A stretch of 57,116 bases of DNA from Rhodospirillales bacterium (lineage in GTDB: Bacteria; Pseudomonadota; Alphaproteobacteria; Rhodospirillales; Defluviicoccaceae): the NCBI GenBank assembly GCA_007695045.1, contig REEP01000059.1, positions 1 to 57,116 of the forward strand, in the 5' to 3' direction. The notes beneath the pieces were generated by a model. The model was not told the DNA's origin and searched no databases. It was given only the letters and a program-made list of their open reading frames with translations. Position 1 is the stretch's first letter. The number at the start of each line of letters is the position of its first letter. Position numbers and translations under genes: made by a program. Positions 43,547 through 51,497 of this stretch are shown in pieces.

Positions 43547-43898
43547 CGGCGCCGCGCCCCGCGGCCGGCAGGAACAGGGGGATGGCCACCGGGGCCTCGG
43601 CCGCGACCGGGCGGTCGGTCCTTCCACGACCCGGCGGGTCGGTCCTTCCACGACCCGGTGGGTCGGTCCTTCCACGACCCGGTGGGTCGGTCCTTCCACG
43701 ACCCGGTGGGTTGGGTGGCGTCCGTTGATGCGGGCTGGCGTGGAACCTGCAGGTTGCGCAGTGCTGACCTCAATTATCCGGCGGGTTGTTTGCCTTCACC
43801 CGGAACCCGTCCGGTGGTAAAGTAGTTGAAATATCGGGCGATGTCGCTGCACCCGGGCGGGGTTCGGGTGTGCGTGCGTGATGAAGGGGTAGTGAGCG
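43547..43898. other. 352-bp divergent region with hairpin repeats
   Basis: Control region between the CaCA exchanger (minus) and the DUF5132 gene (plus). Contains the four 24-bp repeats (43613-43708) and, near 43872-43882, AAGGGGT before the DUF5132 start. No other ORF looks real. Confidence 0.5.
43613..43708. repeat. four tandem 24-bp units, each a hairpin
   Basis: Units start at 43613, 43637, 43661 and 43685 and are identical except for a C/T near the end of the first. Each contains CGGTCC-TT-type sequence between GGGTCG and CGACCC arms, so every unit can form a 6-bp stem. They lie about 65-160 bp upstream of the exchanger ATG and would be in its mRNA leader. Confidence 0.9.
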
Positions 43899-44228
43899 AT
43901 GGCTCTGTGGGACGATCTGCTGAAGCGCAACGTGGTCACCGGGCTCGCGGCCGGTATCGGTGCGGCGGTGTTGGCGCCGGTTGTGTTGCCGGCGGTGGCC
44001 CGGGCGGCAAAACCGGTGGCCAAGGCGGCGATCAAGGGCGGCATGCTCGCCTATGTCCGCGGCCGGGAGACATTGGCCGAACTGGGCGAGGTGGCGGAAG
44101 ACATCTACGCCGAGGCGCGGGCCGAAATGGTGGCCGAAGCGGCGACCGACCAGGTTCACGCCGCAGCCGAGAAGGTGGCCGAAGCCGCCGAGCAGGCCGC
44201 CGATACGGTGCGTGGGAACGAGACGTGA
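43899..44228 (+). CDS. DUF5132-like membrane-associated protein
   Basis: 109 residues. N-terminus DLLKRNVVTGLAAGIGAAVL and LPAVARAAKPVAKAAIKGG, then LAELGEVAEDIYAEARAE and a helical Ala/Glu tail; this is the pattern I associate with DUF5132. One membrane helix (about 12-34). In other genomes such genes often neighbour HMA-domain proteins and P-type ATPases; here an HMA-like gene follows after 10 bp. Function unknown. Confidence 0.72.
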   Translation: MALWDDLLKRNVVTGLAAGIGAAVLAPVVLPAVARAAKPVAKAAIKGGMLAYVRGRETLAELGEVAEDIYAEARAEMVAEAATDQVHAAAEKVAEAAEQAADTVRGNET

Positions 44229-44238
44229 GGTTTCTGCG

Positions 44239-44742
44239 ATGAGCAACCGGCCACGCGCCCCGCAGGCGCATGTCAGTCACCAGATGCCGGGCCGGCTTCG
44301 CCTGAAAGTGCCGGCGCGGCGGCGTGATTGCGATTATTTCGCCGATGTGCTCGAGGGCCTGTCGCAGTGGCCGGCGGCGCGCCGGGTTGCGGTCAATCCC
44401 GTCACCGCAAGCGTGCTGGTGGAGCATCGGGGCGATCTCGCGGCACTTTCGCGGTTCGCCGAACGGCAGGGCTTGTTTGCGGTGCCCGCGGGGCCGGAGC
44501 CGACGGTGCCGGTGGCCGGGCGCATCCGCCGGGAACTGACCGATGTGGACGAACGTTTGCGGCTGATCGCCGGCGGGGCCTTGGACCTGTGGTCGGCAAC
44601 GTCCCTGGTGTTCATCGTCCTGGCGGTCGTGCAATTGGCGCGGGGCAACTACATGGGGCCGGCGACGACCCTGATCTGGGCCGGCGTTTCGGCCATGCGT
44701 CAGGCGCGCACCGAGCCGAACCTGGCGCCGCCGCAAGGGTGA
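44239..44742 (+). CDS. HMA-like protein without CxxC, membrane-anchored
   Basis: 167 residues from the ATG at 44239 (GAGG upstream, 10 bp after the DUF5132 stop). An N-terminal ferredoxin-like HMA fold: HQMPGRLRLKVPARRRDCDY, then VAVNPVTASVLVEHRGDLAA. The usual metal motif CxxC is absent. C-terminal half has two hydrophobic helices (SATSLVFIVLAVVQLARGN and MGPATTLIWAGVSAM). A second CxxC-less HMA-like protein with the same HxxPGRLR start lies at 45718. Confidence 0.68.
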   Translation: MSNRPRAPQAHVSHQMPGRLRLKVPARRRDCDYFADVLEGLSQWPAARRVAVNPVTASVLVEHRGDLAALSRFAERQGLFAVPAGPEPTVPVAGRIRRELTDVDERLRLIAGGALDLWSATSLVFIVLAVVQLARGNYMGPATTLIWAGVSAMRQARTEPNLAPPQG

Positions 44743-44844
44743 GCGTGCGGCCCTTGGCGGCATCTTATCGAGGCGCCGCGGAGCGCCGGCCGCGGCGATG
44801 ACCTCTCGAAACGGCCCGGCGCACAGGCGAGAAGGAGAGCGACC

Positions 44845-45492
44845 ATGACCGACGAACATGAGACCGAGACGATGACGGCGACGACGCCGCAATCGTTCGG
44901 CGCCGGGGCGACGGCAGCCCTCGGCAGCGCCGGGACCACGGTCAAGGCCGGTATCGTCCAGGGCCTGCGCGGCATGGACGAGATCGAGACGGAGATCGTG
45001 AACCTGGTGCGGAATACCGTGGCCAACACGCTCCAGGCGACCGGGTCGGTCGCGACCGAGACCGTGACGGTGACCCGGGACGTGGTCAACGGCGCCATCG
45101 CCGCGGCCGAGGATGTGGGCGGCGGCTTGGTCAATGCCACCCGGGCGGTGGCCAAGGGTGTGATCCTGGGCGTCGCCGATGTGGGCGGCGATCTGGTCAA
45201 GGCGGCCTCGGAAACCGCCAGTGCGGCCGTGCTGGCGGCCGGCCGGGTCGGCGCTGACGTGGGCCTGGTGGCGAAGCGGGCGGTGGATGGCGTCGTCGAC
45301 GCCGCCCGGGAGAGTGGCGGCAATGTCGGCCAACTGGCCAAGGCCGCCGCTCAGGGCGCGGTCGAGGCGGCCGGCAGCATCAGCACCGCTGCGGTGGCCA
45401 CCGTGCGGGAGTTCCTGATCGGCGTTGCCGAAGGGCTCAAGGAGGTGGTCGGAGCCGTGTTGCCGAAGCCGCGTCAAGCCGCCGGGGCCTGA
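44845..45492 (+). CDS. amphipathic-helix repeat protein of unknown function
   Basis: 215 residues, ATG with GAAGGAGAG upstream. Residues about 25-205 are a run of imperfect 11/22-residue helical repeats rich in Ala, Val, Gly and Thr: TVTRDVVNGAIAAAEDVGGG, VAKGVILGVADVGGDL, VAKRAVDGVVDAARESGG and AAAQGAVEAAGSIS show the recurrent A/V-x-G-V/A-x-x-A spacing. No Cys and no membrane segment strong enough to be certain. Similar repeats occur in membrane-coating or LEA/phasin-like proteins; no family was recognised with confidence. Confidence 0.6.
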   Translation: MTDEHETETMTATTPQSFGAGATAALGSAGTTVKAGIVQGLRGMDEIETEIVNLVRNTVANTLQATGSVATETVTVTRDVVNGAIAAAEDVGGGLVNATRAVAKGVILGVADVGGDLVKAASETASAAVLAAGRVGADVGLVAKRAVDGVVDAARESGGNVGQLAKAAAQGAVEAAGSISTAAVATVREFLIGVAEGLKEVVGAVLPKPRQAAGA

Positions 45493-45573
45493 ACCGGACC
45501 ACGCCGCAGCGCACCACGTCCGTCGTGGGGCTGGTGCGGCCGACGGGATGACGCGCCACGGCATGATTCGCCA

Positions 45574-45598
45574 CGGCGCCGGCAAGGATCCGGCGCCG
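45574..45598. terminator. GC-rich 9-bp hairpin after the helix-repeat gene
   Basis: CGGCGCCGG (45574-45582) and CCGGCGCCG (45590-45598) enclose a 7-nt loop; no U-tract follows within 10 bp (a run of A appears 20 bp later). Probably ends or stabilises the DUF5132/HMA/helix-repeat transcript. Confidence 0.35.
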
Positions 45599-45717
45599 TC
45601 GGCGGGTGTCGACTCGCGTCAAAAAAGAGTCATGCAACCGTAGCCGCGTTGTCATGCGGATAAGCTACTCTCCGGGCTCTTCTCTACCAGACCTAGTGAT
45701 CAGTCGAGAGCCCGAGC

Positions 45718-46104
45718 ATGAGCCCTTACGTGCACCACGTTCCGGGTCGACTCCGGATCCGGACGGCCGCGATCAAGCGCCGGCCGGATGCGGCGGAGCG
45801 GGCCCGACGCCAGCTGGCCGCCATTGACGGCGTGACCGCGGCCGACGCCAACGCCCTGACCGGTAGCCTCACGCTGCGCTACGATCCGGCACGCATCGCG
45901 CACCACGACCTGATCGGCTTTCTTCGCAGTCACGGCTACGGCGACCTGGAGGTCGCAGCGGCCGGCGACGTGCAGCGGCCGGCCGCGCCAGCCAACGCCG
46001 CGGTGAACGAGCTTGCCGAAACGGCGGTCAAGACGGTCGCGGTGGTGGTGCTGGAAAAACTGATCGAGCGATCCACCGTCGCCCTGATCGGCGCGATCAC
46101 CTGA
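45718..46104 (+). CDS. second CxxC-less HMA-like protein
   Basis: 128 residues. Begins SPYVHHVPGRLRIRTAAIKR, the same HxxPGRLR start as the protein at 44239, then VTAADANALTGSLTLRYDP and LIGFLRSHGYGDLEVAAAG, the beta-alpha-beta pattern of an HMA domain. The CxxC metal site is missing. The C-terminal ~40 residues (VNELAETAVKTVAVVVLEKL) may be a membrane-lying amphipathic helix. Separated by 225 bp from the helix-repeat gene, so it has its own promoter. Confidence 0.65.
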   Translation: MSPYVHHVPGRLRIRTAAIKRRPDAAERARRQLAAIDGVTAADANALTGSLTLRYDPARIAHHDLIGFLRSHGYGDLEVAAAGDVQRPAAPANAAVNELAETAVKTVAVVVLEKLIERSTVALIGAIT

Positions 46105-46318
46105 CCTGATCCGGGTCACCCCCCGCGCCCGCGCCCGCTGCCGTCCGGCTGCCGGACTAGGTTTGTCCCGGCGCCGCAGCCTTCCCACCGATGTCGATTC
46201 GGCCGGAGGACACGGAGGGCGTTTCCTTCGTGGCCGTTATCGCCTATGCATTCCGGGCGATGTGGTGCCATCAGAGCGCCCACCGCCGACCAGGGGTCAG
46301 GGGAAGGGGGATTGAGCC

Positions 46319-47002
46319 ATGCCGACGTGCCTGATCACCGGCGCCAATCGTGGGCTCGGGCTGGAATTTGCCAAGCAGTATGCGGCCGACGGCTGGAAGG
46401 TGCTGGCCACCTGCCGCCAACCGGAGACGGCGGACGCCCTGAACGCCGTCGAGGGCCAGATCCAGGTGTATCCGCTGGACGTCACCGATTTTGCCCGGGT
46501 GGAGGCGCTGGGTCGCCGCCTGCAGAACGAGGCGATCGATCTTCTGATCAACAATGCCGGCGTTTATGGGCCGCGCCTCGTGCGCCATGATTCGGTGGAT
46601 TACGCCGCGTGGGCGGAGGTGTTCCGCGTCAACGCCATGGCCCCCCTGAAAGTGTCCGCGGTGTTTCTCGATCACGTGCGGCGCGGCAACCACAAGCTGA
46701 TCGTCGCCATCACCAGCAAGATGGGCAGCCTGGCCGACAACACCTCCGGCGGGGTTTATCTCTACCGGTCGTCCAAGGCGGCGCTGAACGCGGTGATGCG
46801 GAGCCTTTCGATCGATCTCCGCGACCAGGGGATTGCGGTCGTCCTGCTCAACCCCGGCTGGGTGCGCACCGACATGGGCGGGCCCGGCGCCGAACTGGAG
46901 GCGTTCGAAAGCGTGGCCGGCATGCGCGACGTGATCGCCGGGCTCAGCTTCGAAGACAGCGGCCGCTGGCTCAACTACGACGGCACCGACGTGGCGTGGT
47001 AG
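46319..47002 (+). CDS. short-chain dehydrogenase/reductase
   Basis: 227 residues. Classical SDR: nucleotide site [20 protein letters not shown] (TGxxxGxG), structural [10 protein letters not shown], catalytic Ser in [17 protein letters not shown] and Y-x3-K as YRSSK (residues near 149-153). [16 protein letters not shown] follows as the usual helix after the active site. Substrate unknown. Strong ribosome site GGGGAAGGGGG. The DapA-like gene starts 31 bp downstream and may be co-transcribed. Confidence 0.92.
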   Translation: MPTCLITGANRGLGLEFAKQYAADGWKVLATCRQPETADALNAVEGQIQVYPLDVTDFARVEALGRRLQNEAIDLLINNAGVYGPRLVRHDSVDYAAWAEVFRVNAMAPLKVSAVFLDHVRRGNHKLIVAITSKMGSLADNTSGGVYLYRSSKAALNAVMRSLSIDLRDQGIAVVLLNPGWVRTDMGGPGAELEAFESVAGMRDVIAGLSFEDSGRWLNYDGTDVAW

Positions 47003-47033
47003 CAGCGGGCGTAGCCGATCCCGAGGACAGACC

Positions 47034-47921
47034 ATGACGGACAAAACGTTCCACGGCGTCTTTCCATACCTCGTCTCGCCCGTGGATGCGAACGGCGGGG
47101 TGATGGCGGCGCCGCTGCAAGGTCTGGTGGACCACGTGATCGCCGCCGGCGTCCACGGGGTGACGGTGCTCGGCAGCACCGGCGAATTCGCCTATCTCGG
47201 CTGGGAGCAGAAGCGCCGTGTGGCCGAGGTCACCCTGGAGGCGGCGGCCGGGCGGGTGCCGGTGATCGCCGGTGTCGCCGCCACGTCCACGGCGGAAGCG
47301 TGCCGGCAGGCGCGGGCGTTCGCGGCCATGGGCGTGGACGGCATCGTCGCCATCCTGGAGGCGTATTTCCCGTTTTCCGAGGATGGCGTGGTCGCCTACT
47401 TCACGGCCGTGGCCGAATCGGTGGATCTGCCGGTGGTGATCTATACCAACCCCAGCTTCCAGCGCGCCGATCTGACCGTCCCCGCCGTCACCCGCCTGTC
47501 GGCGGTACCCAACATCTTGTATATCAAGGACGCCTCCTTCAATACCGGGCGGCTGCTGTCGATTATTCAGGCGGTGGAGGGCCGCATGAGCGTGTTCGCC
47601 GCATCCGCCCACATCCCGGCGGCGGTCATGCTGATCGGCGGCGTCGGCTGGATGGCCGGGCCGGCCTGTCTGGTGCCGGCGGCCAGTGTGGCCCTGTACG
47701 ACCATGCCGCAGCCGGCCGCTGGGACGAGGCGATGGCGCTGCAGCGCCGGCTCTGGCCGCTGAACGAGGCCTTCCAGCGCTACGCCCTGGCCGCCTGTGT
47801 CAAAGGCGGGCTGGAGATGCTGGGCTTCCCGGTGGGCGCACCGGTGCCGCCGCAAGCCCCGCTCGGCGAACAGGGCCGGGCCGAGGTCCGCCGCGCCCTT
47901 CAGACCGCCGGCGTTCTCTAA
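47034..47921 (+). CDS. DapA-family aldolase/lyase, second copy
   Basis: 295 residues. [18 protein letters not shown] and [20 protein letters not shown] (the GSTGE substrate loop) start the TIM barrel; [16 protein letters not shown] and [13 protein letters not shown] contain the Tyr and Schiff-base Lys. C-terminal helix bundle shorter than in lysine-pathway DapA. Like the gene at 24479 it is probably a keto-acid lyase or related aldolase, not the lysine enzyme. Ribosome site GAGGACAG; likely in one transcript with the SDR gene. Confidence 0.88.
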   Translation: MTDKTFHGVFPYLVSPVDANGGVMAAPLQGLVDHVIAAGVHGVTVLGSTGEFAYLGWEQKRRVAEVTLEAAAGRVPVIAGVAATSTAEACRQARAFAAMGVDGIVAILEAYFPFSEDGVVAYFTAVAESVDLPVVIYTNPSFQRADLTVPAVTRLSAVPNILYIKDASFNTGRLLSIIQAVEGRMSVFAASAHIPAAVMLIGGVGWMAGPACLVPAASVALYDHAAAGRWDEAMALQRRLWPLNEAFQRYALAACVKGGLEMLGFPVGAPVPPQAPLGEQGRAEVRRALQTAGVL

Positions 47922-47961
47922 GGGCGACGCCCCGGCCGCGCACGAGGGCGATCCTGGATCG

Positions 47962-49710
47962 TCAGGGCGCCGCGGCCGGCTGCAGCCGCGGGAACCGCCG
48001 CACAAGCCACTGCATCACCCAGCCGCGCGGCGCATCGACCCCGGTCATCAGATAGCGCAGGGTGTACTCGTTCTCCAGACTGGCCGCGAGCACGTGCTGG
48101 ACATGCTCCTGCCCGCACATCAGCACCTGATCCCCCGGCGTCAGCACGTGGCTCAGCGGCGGCATCACCTCCCGCCAGCCGTCGCCGGCCTTCAGCACCA
48201 GCGGCACGCAGGGCAGGCGTCGGTCACGCGCCGCCGGATCGCGTAGCACGTCGCTAAGGGTGATCCGGCAGCCTTCGGCGCTGAGGCGGGCCAGGGCCGC
48301 CGGGGTGTCGTCGCCGATGCTGACGGTCCACAGGCGTGGTCGGACATCGCCGCCGACCACGTCGTGCAACTCCGTGATCACCCCCATCAGGAAAGCATCC
48401 CGCGCCTGCACCTGACTTTCCCGGACCGCCTCGAAGAACGTCTTGAGCAGGGGCGCGATCAGCGCGAACAACACCCGCCTGGCGCTCACCAGGGTCGGCT
48501 GCATGACCAGGTCGGCGGCGGCGGCGTCGAACAGCGCGCCGTTCCGGTGACGGTTCTGGCGGACGATCACGAAGATGCGCGGGTTGAGAGCGCGGGCGTT
48601 GAGGACGATGGACAGGTTGTCGGCGTCGCTGTTGGTGCCGGCGACGATTCCGGCGGCCTTGTCGATTCCGGCGGCCTTGAGCGTGCCCTGGCTGGCATGG
48701 CCGGCGATCACGTCGGATCCGGCCTGTTCCGGTGCGATCGCCGGGTCGACGATCACCACCGGAATATCGAGCCGTCGGAACGCCTTCTGCATGGCGTGCC
48801 CCATGCGTCCGAAGCCGCAGACGATCCATGTCCCCCGCGGCACATCGGCATACATGGCAAGGTTGGCGTTGGGCGCGCCGACCAGCCACTCGTACAGCAT
48901 GTGCACCGCCGGGTTGTGAATGGTGGCGGCGAGGTGGCGCGCGAACGTCTGGAACGGATCGATCAGGTGGATGTCGGCGCCCAGCGTGGCCAGGGTTTCC
49001 TCGTGCACGTCGCGGGTGAGCTGCGCCACCACCCGGGCCGCGGGGTTGAGCAGACATGTCGTCACCGCGACCTTGGCATTCACCTCTTCGTCGTCGGTGA
49101 GGGCCACCACCGCCTGGCAGTTGGACCGCAGCAGGCCGGCCTCCGTGAGCCGTTCCGGCACTCGCGCATCGCTCACCAGTGCCGGCGTCGGGATGCGGTA
49201 ATCGCGAAGGTGGACCGCGTTGATCCGGTCCGGATCGCGGTCGACGATCACGGTGGCGATGCCGGCATCGCTCAGGCCGCGGACCAGGAGGCTGCCGCGG
49301 TTGCCGAAGCCGCAGACGATCACGAACGGCTCCGCCAGGCGGCGAACGTCCCGGGCGAATCGGCGCTCGGCCAGGGCCGCCTGGAAGTGGTGGTTCTGGA
49401 TCAGCCGGATGATGGCGCCGAGGGCGTACAGCCACGCGATCACCCCGGCATAAAGCGACACGATCGCCCACATCCGCTGCGCTTCGCTGAAGCCGTGGGG
49501 CAGTTCGCCGAAGCCGGTGGTGGTGGCGGTGTAGGCGAGGAAATAGAAGCTGTGGAAAAATCCCATGGGCTCCGGCGACGACGCCGGCCCCGGGATCACG
49601 GCCCAGCCGATCATCGACGTGGCGTAGACGGCGATCAGCAGCAGGATCGGCCGACGCATGAACCGCAGGATCAGGAACGGGACGCGCTGGGTTCCGGTGG
49701 TGCCGGCCAT
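47962..49710 (-). CDS. potassium channel with two RCK/TrkA-N domains
   Basis: 582 residues. Pore region: two helices with FFHSFYFLAYTATTTGFGEL (residues ~51-70); the filter reads TTTGFGE in place of the usual TVGYGD. Two RCK domains follow: IVCGFGNRGSLLVRGLSDAG (about 131-150) and WIVCGFGRMGHAMQKAFRRL near 307, each with a GxGxxG motif, and VIVDRDPDRIN gives the acidic residue after beta-2, consistent with NAD(H). No TrkA-C domain is obvious at the end. A ligand-gated potassium (or sodium) channel is likely. Confidence 0.85.
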   Translation of the reverse strand: MAGTTGTQRVPFLILRFMRRPILLLIAVYATSMIGWAVIPGPASSPEPMGFFHSFYFLAYTATTTGFGELPHGFSEAQRMWAIVSLYAGVIAWLYALGAIIRLIQNHHFQAALAERRFARDVRRLAEPFVIVCGFGNRGSLLVRGLSDAGIATVIVDRDPDRINAVHLRDYRIPTPALVSDARVPERLTEAGLLRSNCQAVVALTDDEEVNAKVAVTTCLLNPAARVVAQLTRDVHEETLATLGADIHLIDPFQTFARHLAATIHNPAVHMLYEWLVGAPNANLAMYADVPRGTWIVCGFGRMGHAMQKAFRRLDIPVVIVDPAIAPEQAGSDVIAGHASQGTLKAAGIDKAAGIVAGTNSDADNLSIVLNARALNPRIFVIVRQNRHRNGALFDAAAADLVMQPTLVSARRVLFALIAPLLKTFFEAVRESQVQARDAFLMGVITELHDVVGGDVRPRLWTVSIGDDTPAALARLSAEGCRITLSDVLRDPAARDRRLPCVPLVLKAGDGWREVMPPLSHVLTPGDQVLMCGQEHVQHVLAASLENEYTLRYLMTGVDAPRGWVMQWLVRRFPRLQPAAAP

Positions 49711-49733
49711 GGGTTTGCTTCGGCGCGCCCCGG

Positions 49734-50117
49734 CTAGCGCCGCAGCATCAACGTCTCGGCCACCAGAACGGTGACCGAGACCACATTGGCGACCAGAGCG
49801 CCGGAGGCCAAGGATACGATATCCACCATGGTGTCCGGGGTCATGCCGACATCCGTGACGTGGACGGCCCAGGTCCAGATCACCGCCGCAACCACCAGCT
49901 GCAGGACCGCCACCAGGCTGGTGGCGAGCAGAAGCGCGCCGATCTGGCTGCGGTCGCCGAGCTTGAGGATGGTGGCGATGATGTTGACGACCACGACAAA
50001 GAAGAATTCGGCAACCGGATGGTGCGCGGGGTTGTCGATGTCGCCGATCACGAAGCCGACGTTGAGGGTCAAGGCCAGGATCAGGAAAAATCCAAAGGCC
50101 ACCTTTTCCAGGTTCAT
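49734..50117 (-). CDS. small membrane protein, DUF6394-like
   Basis: 127 residues from the ATG at 50117 (GGGAGG upstream). Starts NLEKVAFGFFLILALTLNVG and contains IGDIDNPAHHPVAEFFFVVV and LKLGDRSQIGALLLATSLVA; four membrane helices. I recall the same pattern from the DUF6394 family, but only from memory. It lies 23 bp upstream of the potassium channel gene on the same strand, and the two are often adjacent in my recollection, so a channel-accessory role is possible. Confidence 0.65.
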   Translation of the reverse strand: MNLEKVAFGFFLILALTLNVGFVIGDIDNPAHHPVAEFFFVVVVNIIATILKLGDRSQIGALLLATSLVAVLQLVVAAVIWTWAVHVTDVGMTPDTMVDIVSLASGALVANVVSVTVLVAETLMLRR

Positions 50118-50328
50118 GAACCGCTGCCTCCCGCCGCCGACGCCGTCGACAATGGCCGGTCGTTGCATGCCGGCACCGTTACCAGCCTATCATCGGCGCG
50201 GACAGGCCGCGGTTCAACCCGGCAGCGATGGCCCGGCCGCGATGGCGGGGTGCGCGCCGCCGCTCCTCGCGCCTGCACCGCCCAAGGGATGGTGGCAAGA
50301 GCGCCGGCGATATCCCCAACATATGGTA

Positions 50329-50347
50329 GCGTAAAAAATTCTGACAC
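50329..50347. promoter_or_regulatory. palindromic regulator-binding site 1 (or inverted-repeat end)
   Basis: GCGTAAAAAATTCTGACAC; its reverse complement matches site 2 at 17 of 19 positions. The left arm is degenerate. Could be a second activator site, or the left end of a 300-bp inverted-repeat element. Confidence 0.5.
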
Positions 50348-50628
50348 CGTGCCAAAGCGGCGGAGGTGCCGTCCAGGGCTGGCGGTGTCTTGTTTTTTGT
50401 CTTCTAAATCAGAAGGTTGGACGGCAGGTGCGGCGACGTTGCGACTTGGCCACCGACTTGGCAGCAGGGCGACGGTTGCACAGGTGTAAAGAATCCCGAC
50501 AGTGGATTTTGGCGGCTCTGCCCTCGGCACGGCCGCAGAGCCCCTCGATAACCCTCTGAAATGATTATCTTTTTGTCTGAACCAGAAGGGGTGCCCCCGT
50601 TATGGGGGGTATGAGGTCACAAAATCAG

Positions 50629-50647
50629 GTGTCAGAATTTTTGACAC
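50629..50647. promoter_or_regulatory. palindromic upstream activator site 2
   Basis: GTGTCAGAATTTTTGACAC, a perfect 6-bp dyad (GTGTCA / TGACAC) with 7-bp spacer, 51 bp upstream of the sigma54 -24 element. PEP-CTERM genes in exosortase bacteria are often controlled by a PrsR-type sigma54 activator; this is a good candidate for its site. Confidence 0.6.
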
Positions 50648-50698
50648 TCGCCCTTAGCCGACGTTGCTAACCCATTGAAAAATAGAGTGCCGACGATC

Positions 50699-50713
50699 TG
50701 GCATCACACTTGC
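50699..50713 (+). promoter_or_regulatory. sigma54 -24/-12 promoter of the PEP-CTERM gene
   Basis: TGGCATCACACTTGC matches TGGCAC-N5-TTGC at all invariant positions (GG and GC ten bases apart; only the C6 position is T). Transcription would start near 50725, 38 bp before the gene. Confidence 0.75.
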
Positions 50714-50762
50714 TTTCCTGACAAGCCTAGATTGGACACTCCAGACCCAGAGATCGCATATC

Positions 50763-51497
50763 ATGGTCGTTCGCCCCGTCGTCCTCGCCCTCGCCACCGC
50801 TATCGCCGTATTGACCGCGGCCTCAACGGCACGCGCCGACGTGATCGAGTTCTTCACCGACCGCGCCAGCTTTGACGCGGCGGCCGGCACCGCCCTCAAC
50901 CGGGAGAGCTTCGAGGATTCGTTCACAGCGGCATCCACGGTCGCCTTTGGCGATTTCACGCTGAGCGAGGAAGGTGACTCCACCAACTTGGTCGGTCAAC
51001 TCAATCAAACTTTTGCCGACCTTCTAGACGTCGGCAGCGCGATCACCGAGGGCAGCTTCGCAGCTTTTTATGCTGGCCTCATCGACAATGCATCTGGCGT
51101 CTTCGATTTTTCCATCAAGTCGCCGATCAGCGCATTCGGCGTCGACATCACTGTGGGCCCGAACCTGGATCCAGACTTTGATCCTGGCAAGTTTACCGAT
51201 GAAATCATCGTGATTTCGTTCGATATCTTTCTGGGCGACGAAAACCTCGGGGGATTTTCGCAATTTTCCTCCGTGAACGGCCCCATTTTCTTGGGCGCGA
51301 TCGCCTCCGACGGTCTGTTCGACCGCGTGACGGTGGGGGCAGGGCCTCGCGTCGTCGCGTTCGACGACGCCGCCTTCGGCACCGCCGCCGATCCTGTCGC
51401 CGTGCCCGAGCCGACGGTGCTCGCAACCCTGAGCCTGGGTCTGTTGGCGGCCGCCGGGGCCATGGCCATCCAGCGGCGGCGTCGGGTCCATTGCTGA
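50763..51497 (+). CDS. PEP-CTERM-anchored exported protein
   Basis: 244 residues. Signal peptide about 1-25 (VLALATAIAVLTAASTARA). The mature region is Asp/Phe-rich and has no Cys, like many exosortase cargo proteins. The C-terminus carries VAVPEP, a hydrophobic helix and a basic RRRR cluster ending near the last residue: the PEP-CTERM sorting signal recognised by exosortase (EpsH/Xrt). The protein should be processed and attached or secreted at the outer surface. The gene sits behind a sigma54 promoter. Specific function unknown. Confidence 0.88.
   Translation: MVVRPVVLALATAIAVLTAASTARADVIEFFTDRASFDAAAGTALNRESFEDSFTAASTVAFGDFTLSEEGDSTNLVGQLNQTFADLLDVGSAITEGSFAAFYAGLIDNASGVFDFSIKSPISAFGVDITVGPNLDPDFDPGKFTDEIIVISFDIFLGDENLGGFSQFSSVNGPIFLGAIASDGLFDRVTVGAGPRVVAFDDAAFGTAADPVAVPEPTVLATLSLGLLAAAGAMAIQRRRRVHC

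Larger units (their letters stand above)
50118..50762. other. 645-bp upstream region of the PEP-CTERM gene
   Basis: No ORF of note. Contains two 19-bp palindromes exactly 300 bp apart (50329-50347 and 50629-50647), two related shorter palindromic segments between them (50394-50416 and 50570-50589), a CCCCC/GGGGG hairpin near 50594-50607, and a sigma54-type promoter at 50699-50713. Confidence 0.75.

Noticed and set aside
43547-43699. N-terminal extension of the exchanger made of VVEGPTHR repeats
   Set aside because: Encoded by tandem hairpin DNA repeats with only a GTG start; the membrane protein begins naturally at the ATG 43546.
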